Source of the DNA: DASSNR01 sp036278935
GTDB taxonomy: Bacteria; Gemmatimonadota; Gemmatimonadetes; Gemmatimonadales; Gemmatimonadaceae
Assembly (NCBI GenBank): GCA_036278935.1
Contig: DASUKA010000115.1
Span: 1 to 64,000, forward strand
Direction: 5' to 3'
DNA: 64,000 nt
The notes under the pieces were generated by a model. The model was given only the letters and a program-made list of their open reading frames with translations. It had not been told where the DNA came from and made no database searches. The position numbers were made by a program, and so were the translations under genes. Below, one piece after another: positions 9,324 through 17,377 of the stretch (positions are counted from its first letter, which is position 1; every line of letters starts with the position of its first letter).

Positions 9324-10099
9324 ACGCCATCCTCGGTGCGCTCCCGTACGGTGGCCGCAATCCAGAGCAGATCGGCGTCTTCGATCGCGAGCCCCTCCCT
9401 GCGGCGGAGCTTGCGCGCGGAGCGGTTGAAGCGGCGTTGGTTCGCCGAGCGCACGGCGGGGGCGCCCGGTGCGTCGAACCAGACACGGTCCACGTCCAGC
9501 ACCTGCGCCTCGAGCGCGCCATTCTCATCCGGGGCGACGAGGATATTCCGGAGGTTGAGATCGGGGTGCCGCACTCCTGCCAGCGCGAGCTGCGCCATGA
9601 GCGTTGCCGTGGCCGCCAGCAGTGCGCGCTTCCGGTGGGGTGGAGGAGCGTCGGCCAGGGCACCCGCGAGATCGCGCGCGTCGGGCACCTCGCGCGTCAC
9701 GATATCCGTCGATCGGAAGGGGCCGCCTGCGGGGTAGGCGGCGTACGCTACGATCTCCGGCGTGGGGATACCCGCGCGCTCCAGATGCAACGCCACCTCC
9801 AGCTCGTACGGGGCACGGCCATGGCCCAGGAAACGGTCCCCGGTCACCGGCGCGAGCACGCCGCCATGCCGCGAATGACGCACCACCACGTTGCCCGCAT
9901 CATCGGGGAGCGGCACGGCGTACACGATCCCGCGGCCCACCAGCATCCGCGTGCGCGGGTGATGCTGGGCGTAGGCGTAGAGCGTGCCCGCCGAGAGCGC
10001 CTGTTCCACGGCAGCAGCCATGCTCGTGCGCGCCACCACTTCCATATGGGCGCGCTTCAGGCGCGTATAGCCCGGCGGAGGCGCCGTCGCGGCACTCAC
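9320..10099 (-). CDS. Lipopolysaccharide kinase (KdkA/WaaP-like)
   Basis: A 259-residue protein-kinase-fold enzyme similar to 3-deoxy-D-manno-octulosonic acid kinase and heptose kinases. The N-lobe shows VVVRHSRHGG followed by RAPYELEVALHLERAGIPTPE. The catalytic loop is HPDLNLRNILV (Asp and Asn in place) and the metal-binding segment is LDVDRVWF. Such kinases phosphorylate Kdo or heptose of the LPS core. The reading frame is open far upstream, but that part only mirrors the cyclase gene. The GTG at 10099 overlaps the cyclase TGA by four bases (GTGA) and gives the family-like N-terminus, so it is the best start. It is coupled to the GT9 gene downstream by a second GTGA overlap. Confidence 0.85.
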   Translation of the reverse strand: MSAATAPPPGYTRLKRAHMEVVARTSMAAAVEQALSAGTLYAYAQHHPRTRMLVGRGIVYAVPLPDDAGNVVVRHSRHGGVLAPVTGDRFLGHGRAPYELEVALHLERAGIPTPEIVAYAAYPAGGPFRSTDIVTREVPDARDLAGALADAPPPHRKRALLAATATLMAQLALAGVRHPDLNLRNILVAPDENGALEAQVLDVDRVWFDAPGAPAVRSANQRRFNRSARKLRRREGLAIEDADLLWIAATVRERTEDGV

Positions 10100-11700
10100 A
10101 GGGATGCGCGGTACACGCTCACCGACCGCCGCGTTCCGCGGAGCTCGAGCGCGCCGCGCTCGCACACCCCTGCCGTGTCCCGCAATTCGGATCGGATCGC
10201 GTCCGTGAAGAGAATCTCTCCCGCGTCGGCCATGGCGCACAGCCGGCTCGCGATGTTCACGGCGTCGCCGATCACGGTGAACTCGAGGCGTCGCGCCGAC
10301 CCGATGTTCCCGGCGAACACCTCGCCGGCGTTGAGCCCGATGCCAATCTCCAGCGTGGGGCGACATGCCGCGCGCCACTCGTCGTTCAACCCGTCGAGCG
10401 CACGCATCATGTCGCGTGCCGCACTCAAGGCGCGCTCCGCGGCGTCGCTCACGGGAATGGGCGCGCCCCATTGCGCCATGAGCGCGTCGCCGATGAATTT
10501 GTCGAGCGTGCCGCCGTGGCGGAACACGCACTCGACCATCACGGTGAAGTACTCGCTCAAGAGCCGCGCCACCTCATCCGGCCGCATGGACTCCGCCAGC
10601 GCGGTGAAGCCGCGGATGTCGCTGAACAGCACCACCACGCGACACTTCTCCCCGCCCAACGTCACGGCCTCCGGCGCGCCGGCGATGCGCGCCGCGAGGC
10701 TCGGCGCGAAGTAGCGCTCGAAGTTGCTCCGCACCAGCGCCTCGCGCCGGCTCCGCTCCGAGAAGCGGTGGTTCTCGATGGCCACGGCCGCCATGCCGGA
10801 GAGGGCGACGAGCAGATCCAGATCGACATCCGTGAAGCGCTGCGTGGTGGTGACGTTGTCGACGTAGAGCACACCCTGCGCATGCTCCTCGCTGCCGAGC
10901 AGGGGGGCGCACATGGCGGAGCGCACACGCTGACGCACGATCGACTGGCCGCCGAAGCGATCGTCCTCCCGGGCATTGTCCGTGAGCACCGCCACCTCCT
11001 CCTCCACCACCCGCTGCGCGATGGACCGCGGCACCATGCGCTCCGCCGCCGTGCCGGCGCGATCACGCGAGAACTTCGGCACCATCGTCCCGTCGTCGCC
11101 CGCCAACAGAATGGATACCCGGTCCGCATCCACGGTCTGGAAGACGAAGCCGGCGATCTTGTCGAGCAGCGCGTCCAGGTCCACCACGCGCGAGAGCTCC
11201 TTGGACACCTCGAGCAGTAGCGCGAGCATCTCATCGCTGCTCGCGCGCTCCGCGGGCAGTGCGCCGGTCGGGAGAGGTTCCGCCGTGGTTTCGCCGGAGC
11301 GGGAGGCACGCGGCGCTCTGGAGATCGGCTTGATGGGGCGCTGCCGGACGATGGTGACCTCCGGCGTGCGGTGGCTGTCGATCGCACCCGCGTCGTTCGG
11401 GGATGGCGCCGGCGCCTCCACGGCGTGCACCTGGAAGGCCAGGTGCCCGAACGCCAGCGTGTCGCCGGATTCCACCCGCGCCGACTCCACGCGCTCGCCG
11501 TTGACGAACGTGCCGTTGCTCGATCCGAGGTCATGCACCTGGAGCGCCGCGTCGTCGCAGTCGAGCCGCGCGTGCCGCCGCGAGATCGCGGGATCGAGCA
11601 ACGGGATGTCGCTGCTGGCGGAACGCCCCACCACAAGCGAGCAGCCGGTGCGGAGCTCGAACCGTTGCTGGCGGTCAGCGCTGATGAGCTGGTAGGGCAT
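10096..11700 (-). CDS. FHA-GAF-class III adenylate/guanylate cyclase
   Basis: A 534-residue signalling protein. An FHA domain occupies about residues 1-95 (VVGRSASSD, SRRHARL, GSSNGTFVNG), which would bind phosphothreonine. A GAF domain (about 175-320) follows a proline- and arginine-rich linker. A class III cyclase domain (about 350-520) has VVLFSDIRGFTALAE and DKFIGDALMAQWG with the two metal-binding Asp and the base-specifying Lys. VIGDAVNIASRL carries the transition-state Asn and Arg, so the enzyme looks active, probably making cAMP. ATG 11700 starts exactly at the FHA domain; the open frame upstream of it is antisense to the neighbouring repeat-protein gene. It is coupled through a GTGA overlap to LPS-core genes. 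Confidence 0.92.
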   Translation of the reverse strand: MPYQLISADRQQRFELRTGCSLVVGRSASSDIPLLDPAISRRHARLDCDDAALQVHDLGSSNGTFVNGERVESARVESGDTLAFGHLAFQVHAVEAPAPSPNDAGAIDSHRTPEVTIVRQRPIKPISRAPRASRSGETTAEPLPTGALPAERASSDEMLALLLEVSKELSRVVDLDALLDKIAGFVFQTVDADRVSILLAGDDGTMVPKFSRDRAGTAAERMVPRSIAQRVVEEEVAVLTDNAREDDRFGGQSIVRQRVRSAMCAPLLGSEEHAQGVLYVDNVTTTQRFTDVDLDLLVALSGMAAVAIENHRFSERSRREALVRSNFERYFAPSLAARIAGAPEAVTLGGEKCRVVVLFSDIRGFTALAESMRPDEVARLLSEYFTVMVECVFRHGGTLDKFIGDALMAQWGAPIPVSDAAERALSAARDMMRALDGLNDEWRAACRPTLEIGIGLNAGEVFAGNIGSARRLEFTVIGDAVNIASRLCAMADAGEILFTDAIRSELRDTAGVCERGALELRGTRRSVSVYRASL

Positions 11701-11880
11701 CGTGCACTGGAATATGCCACGCGCGAACGCGGGCGCACTAGGCGCAGCGGCAGATGGCCTGAAACCGCACCGGACGCTCGTCGTAGAGGCAAGGGAACCC
11801 GCCCTGCCAGGCACGGCCGCACACCACGTGTCCCTTAGTGGCAGCTGCGCCACTGCGCCCTTCATCTTCCGCCCCGCATC

Positions 11881-13020
11881 ATGCACGTCACCACCCGCAT
11901 CGCCGCCTCCGTTCTTCCGCTCATCGCCTTCGCCCTGACCACCGCGCCGCTCGCGGCGCAGGACTCCCACGGTCTCAACCTCACGGTGCATCATGCCGGG
12001 ATCAGCATCGGCGACTCGCGCGGCGTCAACGGACTCCGGCTCAACTTCCGCGACCGTCGCCTGCAGTGGGTCAATGGCGCCAACATCACCATCTGGCAGC
12101 CGCACCACGACCCTACGGGCGATGTGCGCGGCCTGGCGCTCGGCCTTCCGCTCACCGGCGCCGGAACGATTACCGGTCTCGCGGTCGGCATTGGCGGCGT
12201 GGACGCGGACGAGCGCATCACGGGGCTCGGCATCGGCGGTCTGGGGCTGGGCGCCGGCGACCGACTGGTCGGCGTGATGATCGGCGGGCTTGGTGCGGGC
12301 AGCGGGAACGATGTGTTGGGCGCGGCCATCGGCGGACTCGGCGTTGGCGCCGGAAACGATGTGCACGGCGTGTTGATCGGCGGACTCGGCGCCGGTGCCG
12401 GGAATGAGCTGCGGGGGATCGCGATCGCGGGCTTGGGCGTTGGGGCAGGGAACGACGTGAAGGGGATCACGCTGGCGGGGATCGGCATCGGGAGCGGGAA
12501 CTCGCTCAGCGGACTGGCGATCGCGGGCGTCGGGATCGGGAGCGGGAACGACCTGCGCGGCGTGGCGATTGCCGGCGTGGCGGTTGGCTCGGGCGGGAAT
12601 CTCACCGGTATCGCCGCCGCGCCGATTGCGGTGGGTGCCGGCGGAGACATGACCGGGCTGGCGATCGGTGGGGTAGGGGTGGGCGCGGGCGGCACCCTCA
12701 CCGGCGTGGGGATCGGCGGCTTGGGGATCGGAGCGTCGAGTGTGCGCGGCGTGATGATCGCCGGCGTGGCGGCCGGTGGTGAGGACGTGGCCGGTCTGGT
12801 GGTGGCGCCGGCCTACTTTCGCATCGGAGACCACCGCGGCCGCTTCACCGGGGTGTCGGCCAGCGCCTTCAACGATATCAAGGGCGAGCAGCACGGGCTG
12901 ACCATCGGGCTCTTCAACTACGCGCGCAGACTGTTCGGGGTGCAGATCGGCGTGTTGAACTACGCGAAGAACAACCCCTTTCCCTTCAAGTTGCTGCCTT
13001 TGGTGAACGTCCACATGTGA
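11881..13020 (+). CDS. Secreted LA_2272-like surface repeat protein
   Basis: A 379-residue protein with a signal peptide (residues 1-27, cleavage after PLAAQ). Residues about 85-310 are a run of roughly 16-residue, glycine-rich units of the type GLGVGAGNDVHGVLIG, with alternating small and branched residues, as expected for a beta-solenoid. The C-terminus, with HGLTIGLFNYARRLFGVQIG and LNYAKNNPFPFKLLPLVN, matches what I recall of the LA_2272/LA_2273 surface-repeat family described in Leptospira. Location is probably periplasmic or on the outer surface; function is unknown. No clear Shine-Dalgarno precedes ATG 11881. It is divergent from the cyclase gene. Confidence 0.75.
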   Translation: MHVTTRIAASVLPLIAFALTTAPLAAQDSHGLNLTVHHAGISIGDSRGVNGLRLNFRDRRLQWVNGANITIWQPHHDPTGDVRGLALGLPLTGAGTITGLAVGIGGVDADERITGLGIGGLGLGAGDRLVGVMIGGLGAGSGNDVLGAAIGGLGVGAGNDVHGVLIGGLGAGAGNELRGIAIAGLGVGAGNDVKGITLAGIGIGSGNSLSGLAIAGVGIGSGNDLRGVAIAGVAVGSGGNLTGIAAAPIAVGAGGDMTGLAIGGVGVGAGGTLTGVGIGGLGIGASSVRGVMIAGVAAGGEDVAGLVVAPAYFRIGDHRGRFTGVSASAFNDIKGEQHGLTIGLFNYARRLFGVQIGVLNYAKNNPFPFKLLPLVNVHM

Positions 13021-13021
13021 G

Positions 13022-13100
13022 ACAGTGGATTATCACTTACTGTTTAAGTATACGTATGATAGCTATATAGCTAAACGCGCTTAATGTCATACTAGAGTAT
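13022..13100. other. AT-rich palindromic island after the repeat protein
   Basis: About 80 bases just after the stop codon are far more AT-rich than anything around them. They include a perfect 14-base palindrome TAGCTATATAGCTA and ATACGTAT. The flanks GTTTAAGTATA and TATATAGCTAAAC pair as an imperfect hairpin. It could act as a terminator or protein-binding site, or be a scar of foreign DNA; nothing codes here. Confidence 0.5.
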
Positions 13101-13126
13101 CGCAGGCGCCGCGCTCACCTCTGGCC

Positions 13127-13159
13127 GTTCTCCGTGTCCTCCGTGTCTCTGTGGTAAAT
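13127..13159 (+). repeat. CTCCGTGTCTCTGTG-type dispersed repeat
   Basis: The sequence TTCTCCGTGTCCTCCGTGTC followed by TCTGTGGT is a copy of the short motif also seen near 54-70 and 182-210. Closely similar strings are known to me from intergenic regions of many unrelated environmental bacteria. Here it lies between the AT-rich island and the 3' end of trpE. Confidence 0.6.
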
Positions 13160-13175
13160 CCAGCCGACGTGGGGA

Positions 13176-14699
13176 TCAGGTGCAGGCCGAGCGATCGCTC
13201 GCACCGCCCTCCGTTGCGTGCCGTACCTGAGCGATGGCGGTGAGTAGCGCGCGCGCCTTGTTCTCCGTCTCCACCCACTCATTCGCCGGTACCGAATCGG
13301 CCACGATGCCGGCACCCGCCTGCACCGACGCCACGCCGTTCGCGACGACGCACGTGCGGATGGTGATGGCGAGATCCATGCGCCGGTCGCCCGCGGCGAT
13401 GTACCCCACGGCGCCGGCGTACGCGGCCCGCCGCTCGGGCTCCAGCTCGTCGATGATCTCCATCGCGCGCACCTTGGGTGCGCCCGTCATCGTGCCGGCG
13501 GGGAAGGTGGCACGAAAGACGTCGATGGTAGACGTACCGGGCGGCAGCCGCCCCTCCACCTGGCTCACGAGATGAAGCACATGGCTGTAGCGCTCGACCA
13601 CCATCAGGTCCGTCACCTCGACGCTCCCGAACTGGGCGATGCGTCCCACATCGTTGCGCCCCAGGTCCACCAGCATCACGTGCTCGGCGCGTTCCTTCTC
13701 ATCCGCCAGCAGCTCTTGCGTGAGACGCTCGTCCTCGTCGGCAGTGAGCCCGCGCGGGCGCGTGCCGGCAATCGGGCGCACCGTCACCCGCCCGTTCGAC
13801 ACGCGCACGAGCAGCTCGGGCGAGCTGCCCACCAACTCCATGCCGTCGAGCACCAGATGGTACATGTAGGGCGACGGATTGAGCGCACGGAGCGCGCGGT
13901 AGAGCGCCGCCGGATCGAAATCCAGCGGCACCTCGATCCGGCGCGCCAGCAGCGCCTGAAAGCAGTCCCCGGCCATGATGTATTCGCGAATCCGCTCCAC
14001 GTCGTGCATGAACTGCTCGCGCGTGTAGCTCGAGGTCCCGCACGCCGGCGCCGCCGCCTCGTGCAGCTCGAGCGCGGGAAGATGCGCGGGCGCGCGCAGC
14101 CGGCGGATCGTCTCGTCCACATCGCGCACCGCCTCGTCGTACACCGTGCGCAGCTCGGCCGCCGCCGCGCCCTCGGGAATCGGCACCCCCACCACCACCC
14201 GCGCCTGCGCACGCAGGTTGTCGATGATCACCAGTGCGCGCGTGAAGACGAACAGCGCATCAGGCACGTCGAGCACTCTGGGCGGTGCATGCGGGAGCCG
14301 CTCGATGAGGCGCACGACATCGTAGCCGAAGAAACCGACGGCGCCGCTCCAGAAACCGCCCAGCTCCGGCACGTCGGCCGGCTCGAACGCTGCCACCAGC
14401 GCTCGCAAGTCATCGAGCGGATCGGCCGGACGCCTGGCGCCATGCCATCCGCCCTCCGGTGTCCAGTCCTCCACCGTGCCATCGCGCAACCGCCATGCGG
14501 CGCGCGGCTCCGTGCCCATGAAGGTGTAGCGCGCCCACGTTTCACCGCCCGCCGGCGCCGACTCGAGGAGAAAGGCGAACGGGTCGCGCCGGAGCTTGGC
14601 GAACGCCGACACGGGTGTCTCCGCGTCGAGCAGGCAGTCGCGCCACACCGGCACGAGCATGCCCGGGCGGGCAAGTGCGAGAAAGTGCTCGAAGGTCAC
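13176..14699 (-). CDS. trpE: Anthranilate synthase component I
   Basis: A 507-residue chorismate-using enzyme; with the glutaminase TrpG (not in this window) it makes anthranilate, the first step of tryptophan synthesis. The N-terminal domain carries the feedback-inhibition LLES motif (FAFLLESAP). The catalytic domain has PIAGTRPRG, LVDLGRNDVGR and GTMTGAPKVRAMEII, all expected for TrpE. The frame is open to an ATG at 14747, but the extra 16 residues are translated from a dispersed AG-rich repeat (14708-14740). GTG 14699 begins a family-like TFEHFLALA N-terminus. Neither start has a clear Shine-Dalgarno. No other trp genes are adjacent. Confidence 0.92.
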   Translation of the reverse strand: MTFEHFLALARPGMLVPVWRDCLLDAETPVSAFAKLRRDPFAFLLESAPAGGETWARYTFMGTEPRAAWRLRDGTVEDWTPEGGWHGARRPADPLDDLRALVAAFEPADVPELGGFWSGAVGFFGYDVVRLIERLPHAPPRVLDVPDALFVFTRALVIIDNLRAQARVVVGVPIPEGAAAAELRTVYDEAVRDVDETIRRLRAPAHLPALELHEAAAPACGTSSYTREQFMHDVERIREYIMAGDCFQALLARRIEVPLDFDPAALYRALRALNPSPYMYHLVLDGMELVGSSPELLVRVSNGRVTVRPIAGTRPRGLTADEDERLTQELLADEKERAEHVMLVDLGRNDVGRIAQFGSVEVTDLMVVERYSHVLHLVSQVEGRLPPGTSTIDVFRATFPAGTMTGAPKVRAMEIIDELEPERRAAYAGAVGYIAAGDRRMDLAITIRTCVVANGVASVQAGAGIVADSVPANEWVETENKARALLTAIAQVRHATEGGASDRSACT

Positions 14700-14707
14700 G
14701 GGCGATT

Positions 14708-14740
14708 GAGAGGCGAGAGAGGAGAAAGGAGAAAGGAGAA
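14708..14740. repeat. Dispersed purine-rich repeat
   Basis: The first 21 bases here are identical to 62881-62901 and nearly identical to part of 59775-59801. The pattern is GAGAGAGGAGAAAGGAGAA, followed by a CATAACTCACTAC word that recurs near 59893. It sits in the divergent gap between trpE and the outer-membrane protein gene. Confidence 0.65.
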
Positions 14741-14790
14741 AACGCATAACTCACTACCCGCCCCTCTCCTTGCCCCCGTCCCGCCCGCTC

Positions 14791-16905
14791 ATGAAATTCC
14801 CGAACATGTTTCGTGTCCTCGCGGCGCCGGTGGCCGCGTGTTGTGTGATGGTGGGACTGGTGAGCGCGCCGGCGCCGGCGGCCGCGCAACAGTGGAACGA
14901 TGCGCGCACCCGCGCGCTCGTCGCGCGTGCCACCGCGCTACGCGCCCAGCAGCTCGCCGACACGGCGCTCGTGGACTACACCGCCACCGCGCACGGCTAC
15001 GTCACCTTCCTCGCTCAGCTCGGCAATCAGGCCGGCCAGCTTACCGAGCCGCCGAAGGTGGTGCGAACGGATCAACTGGCGCTTCAAGTCTATTGGCATG
15101 CGCCCAATTTGAGCAAGCAGATGATCATCGGGCGGCGCGATACCCTGCTCGCGCCCACCGACATCCGCTACCACCGCGATCACCTGGGCATCGTCCAGAA
15201 CAACTTCCCGAGCATCATCCGGATCGGAGAGGGGGACGAGGTGCGCGATGTGCCGCACCCGCTCTCCGCCACCGGCCTGGCCGATTACGACTTCGCCATC
15301 ACCGATTCCCTGCAGATCCTGCTGCCCGATCGCGCGGTGGACGTCTACGCCGTACAGGTGCGCCCACGGGATCCTGCCGCGCCACGCGTGGTCGGGGCCA
15401 TCTATCTCGATCGGAGCACGGCCCAGGTGGTGCGCATGGCGTTCAGCTTCACGCGCGATGCCTACATCGACCACACCCTCGACGACGTGGACATCGTCCT
15501 CGAGAACGCGCTGGTGGCGGGGCGCTTCTGGCTGCCTCGGCATCAGGAGATCGAGATCCGCCGATCGGGCACATGGCTCGATTTCCCCGCGCGCGGCATC
15601 ATTCGCGGGCGCTGGGAGATCTGCTGCTACCACGTGAACACCGGGCTACCCAGCACCATGTTCGCCGGTCCGGCGATCATCCAGCTTCCTCCGTCGGTGC
15701 TCTCGCGCTATGCGTGGCGGGGCTCCGTGCTCGACTCGCTTCCGCGCGGCGTCCGCGCCGCCACCGGCGCGGACGTGCAGCGTGTTCAGGCGCAGGTGCG
15801 CTCGCTCGTGCGCGCACGCGTGCTGCAGAAGACCACCGGGCCGCGGCTCACCGCGCGCCGCATCTCCGATTTCGCGCGCGTGAACCGGGTCGAGGGTCTT
15901 GCGCTGGGGGGCGGAGCCGCACTCCCGCTGGGCTCCGGACGCAGCCTCGCACTCGCTGGACGCTGGGGCTTCGCCGACCATCAGGCCAAGGGGCGCGTCT
16001 CCCTCGATGTGCCGCGTGCGGGCGGGGACGTGTTTCACCTCTACGCCGAGCGACAGTATCGCGATGCGCGCGACGTCGAGGAGAGCTCGCTCGTGCGCAA
16101 CAGCCTGGCGGCGCAGGAGTATGGCGACGATAACACCGAGCCATACGACGTGCGTGCGGTGGGCGTTGGCGCCGAGCTCGGGCAGCACCTGGGCATGTGG
16201 TGGCGCGCGGAGGCGAGCTACGAAACCCAGCGCGCGTTGAGCGTGCACGCGCGGCCGGCGATGGGACAGTATGCGCCCGTCTTCCCGGCCAGGCCGGTCA
16301 GGGAAGGGCGGCTCTCGCTCGACGTGGACCGCCCCACCACACCCTTCATCTTCGGCAGCGAGCTCCGACTCACAGGGGAGTTGCGCGGTGGCATCTTTCA
16401 GCGGCGCGACAGCGCCTTCACCGGCTCGCGTCCCCGATTCGCGCGCGCCGTGATCTCGGCGGACATCGAGCGCGCCGTCGGGGCACAGCGTCTGGTGCTA
16501 CGCTCGGTACTCGGTGCGGTGGCCGGCTCGCCTGCGGCACCGCCGCAGGAGTATATCTTCCTCGGCGGGCCCACCACCGGTCCCGGCTACGGCGCGCACG
16601 AGTTCGCGGCCCGCCTGGCGGCCAGCCAGCGCGTCGAATGGCGGGTCCGCGTACCGTTCGTGCCGATTCCACTCGGCCGGTTCGGGCGGGCGCCGGCCTC
16701 GGCCACGCTGGCGCCCTTCGTGAACACGATCTACGTGGCGCGAAGCGCGCCGTTCCGCGCCGCGCGCGGAGGCTGGTACCCGTCGGTGGGGCTGGGCGCG
16801 CTCTTTTTCTTTGACCTGCTGCGTGTCGATGTCGCGCGCGGCGTGCGCGATGGGCGCTGGTCGGTGTCGTTCGACATCGCACGCGAATTCTGGGGCATCC
16901 TGTGA
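14791..16905 (+). CDS. Predicted outer-membrane beta-barrel protein of unknown function
   Basis: A 704-residue exported protein. The signal peptide covers about residues 1-33 (hydrophobic AAPVAACCVMVGLVSAPAPA then AAAQQ). Residues 40-330 form a soluble domain with many short strands. From about residue 360 onwards amphipathic strands alternate with turns, including arginine-rich outward segments. The C-terminus (SVSFDIAREFWGIL) ends in hydrophobic residues, as beta-barrels recognised by BAM do. No enzyme motif was found and I do not know the family. ATG 14791 is chosen over an in-frame TTG at 14770 because it starts the signal peptide. The NUDIX gene follows seven bases after its stop. Confidence 0.7.
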   Translation: MKFPNMFRVLAAPVAACCVMVGLVSAPAPAAAQQWNDARTRALVARATALRAQQLADTALVDYTATAHGYVTFLAQLGNQAGQLTEPPKVVRTDQLALQVYWHAPNLSKQMIIGRRDTLLAPTDIRYHRDHLGIVQNNFPSIIRIGEGDEVRDVPHPLSATGLADYDFAITDSLQILLPDRAVDVYAVQVRPRDPAAPRVVGAIYLDRSTAQVVRMAFSFTRDAYIDHTLDDVDIVLENALVAGRFWLPRHQEIEIRRSGTWLDFPARGIIRGRWEICCYHVNTGLPSTMFAGPAIIQLPPSVLSRYAWRGSVLDSLPRGVRAATGADVQRVQAQVRSLVRARVLQKTTGPRLTARRISDFARVNRVEGLALGGGAALPLGSGRSLALAGRWGFADHQAKGRVSLDVPRAGGDVFHLYAERQYRDARDVEESSLVRNSLAAQEYGDDNTEPYDVRAVGVGAELGQHLGMWWRAEASYETQRALSVHARPAMGQYAPVFPARPVREGRLSLDVDRPTTPFIFGSELRLTGELRGGIFQRRDSAFTGSRPRFARAVISADIERAVGAQRLVLRSVLGAVAGSPAAPPQEYIFLGGPTTGPGYGAHEFAARLAASQRVEWRVRVPFVPIPLGRFGRAPASATLAPFVNTIYVARSAPFRAARGGWYPSVGLGALFFFDLLRVDVARGVRDGRWSVSFDIAREFWGIL

Positions 16906-16912
16906 GCAACTC

Positions 16913-17377
16913 ATGACGGTCACCACGGTGGGCAGTGTGGATGTCTACCCGATGCGCGGCGCACCCGGCGCATGGGAGATGCTCCTGCTTCAGCGTGCGC
17001 CGCACACGCGGTGCACCGGTGCATGGGAGGTCGTGCATGGCCACATCCAACACGATGAGACGCCGCCCCACGCCGCCGTGCGGGAGCTTCGTGAGGAGAC
17101 AGGTCTCGGCATCGCGCGGCTGTACAACGTCACGGTGCAGCCCTTCTACCTGCACACCATCGACACCGTGATGCTGGCCGTCGTGTTTGCCGCCATGGTC
17201 AATGGAGACTCGGACGTGGTGCTGGGCCCCGAGCACGAGCGAGCCGCGTGGCTTTCCGTGCAGGAGGCGATGGCACGCGTGGCCTGGCCGCGTTCGCGCG
17301 CGGTGATGCAAGACATCCTGGCGCTGGTGGGCAGTGGCAGCGCGGGTCCAGTTGAAGATGTGCTCCGGGTGTTGTAG
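16913..17377 (+). CDS. NUDIX hydrolase
   Basis: A 154-residue NUDIX-fold pyrophosphohydrolase. The Nudix box GX5EX7REUXEEXGU is complete: G at the start of GHIQHDE, then RELREETGLGI about seven residues later. Substrates of the family are nucleoside diphosphates linked to another moiety; the specific one cannot be read. ATG 16913 is preferred over upstream in-frame starts, which lie inside the outer-membrane protein gene. Its stop overlaps the GTG of the arnT-like gene by one base. It may therefore be the first gene of the arn transcript, perhaps as a housecleaning enzyme for nucleotide sugars. Confidence 0.88.
   Translation: MTVTTVGSVDVYPMRGAPGAWEMLLLQRAPHTRCTGAWEVVHGHIQHDETPPHAAVRELREETGLGIARLYNVTVQPFYLHTIDTVMLAVVFAAMVNGDSDVVLGPEHERAAWLSVQEAMARVAWPRSRAVMQDILALVGSGSAGPVEDVLRVL

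Noticed and set aside
11701..13014. Long open frame extending the cyclase upstream by over 400 residues
   Set aside because: It is antisense to the surface-repeat gene, composed of repetitive His/Asp/Ala-rich sequence, and the FHA domain starts exactly at ATG 11700.
11881..13020. Pentapeptide-repeat or ice-nucleation protein
   Set aside because: The period is 16 residues, not 5 or 8-16 with TxT motifs, and the Gly spacing differs.
13572..16133. 853-codon open frame on the plus strand
   Set aside because: Overlaps trpE antisense and then the outer-membrane protein gene in another frame; sequence is low complexity and Arg/His rich.
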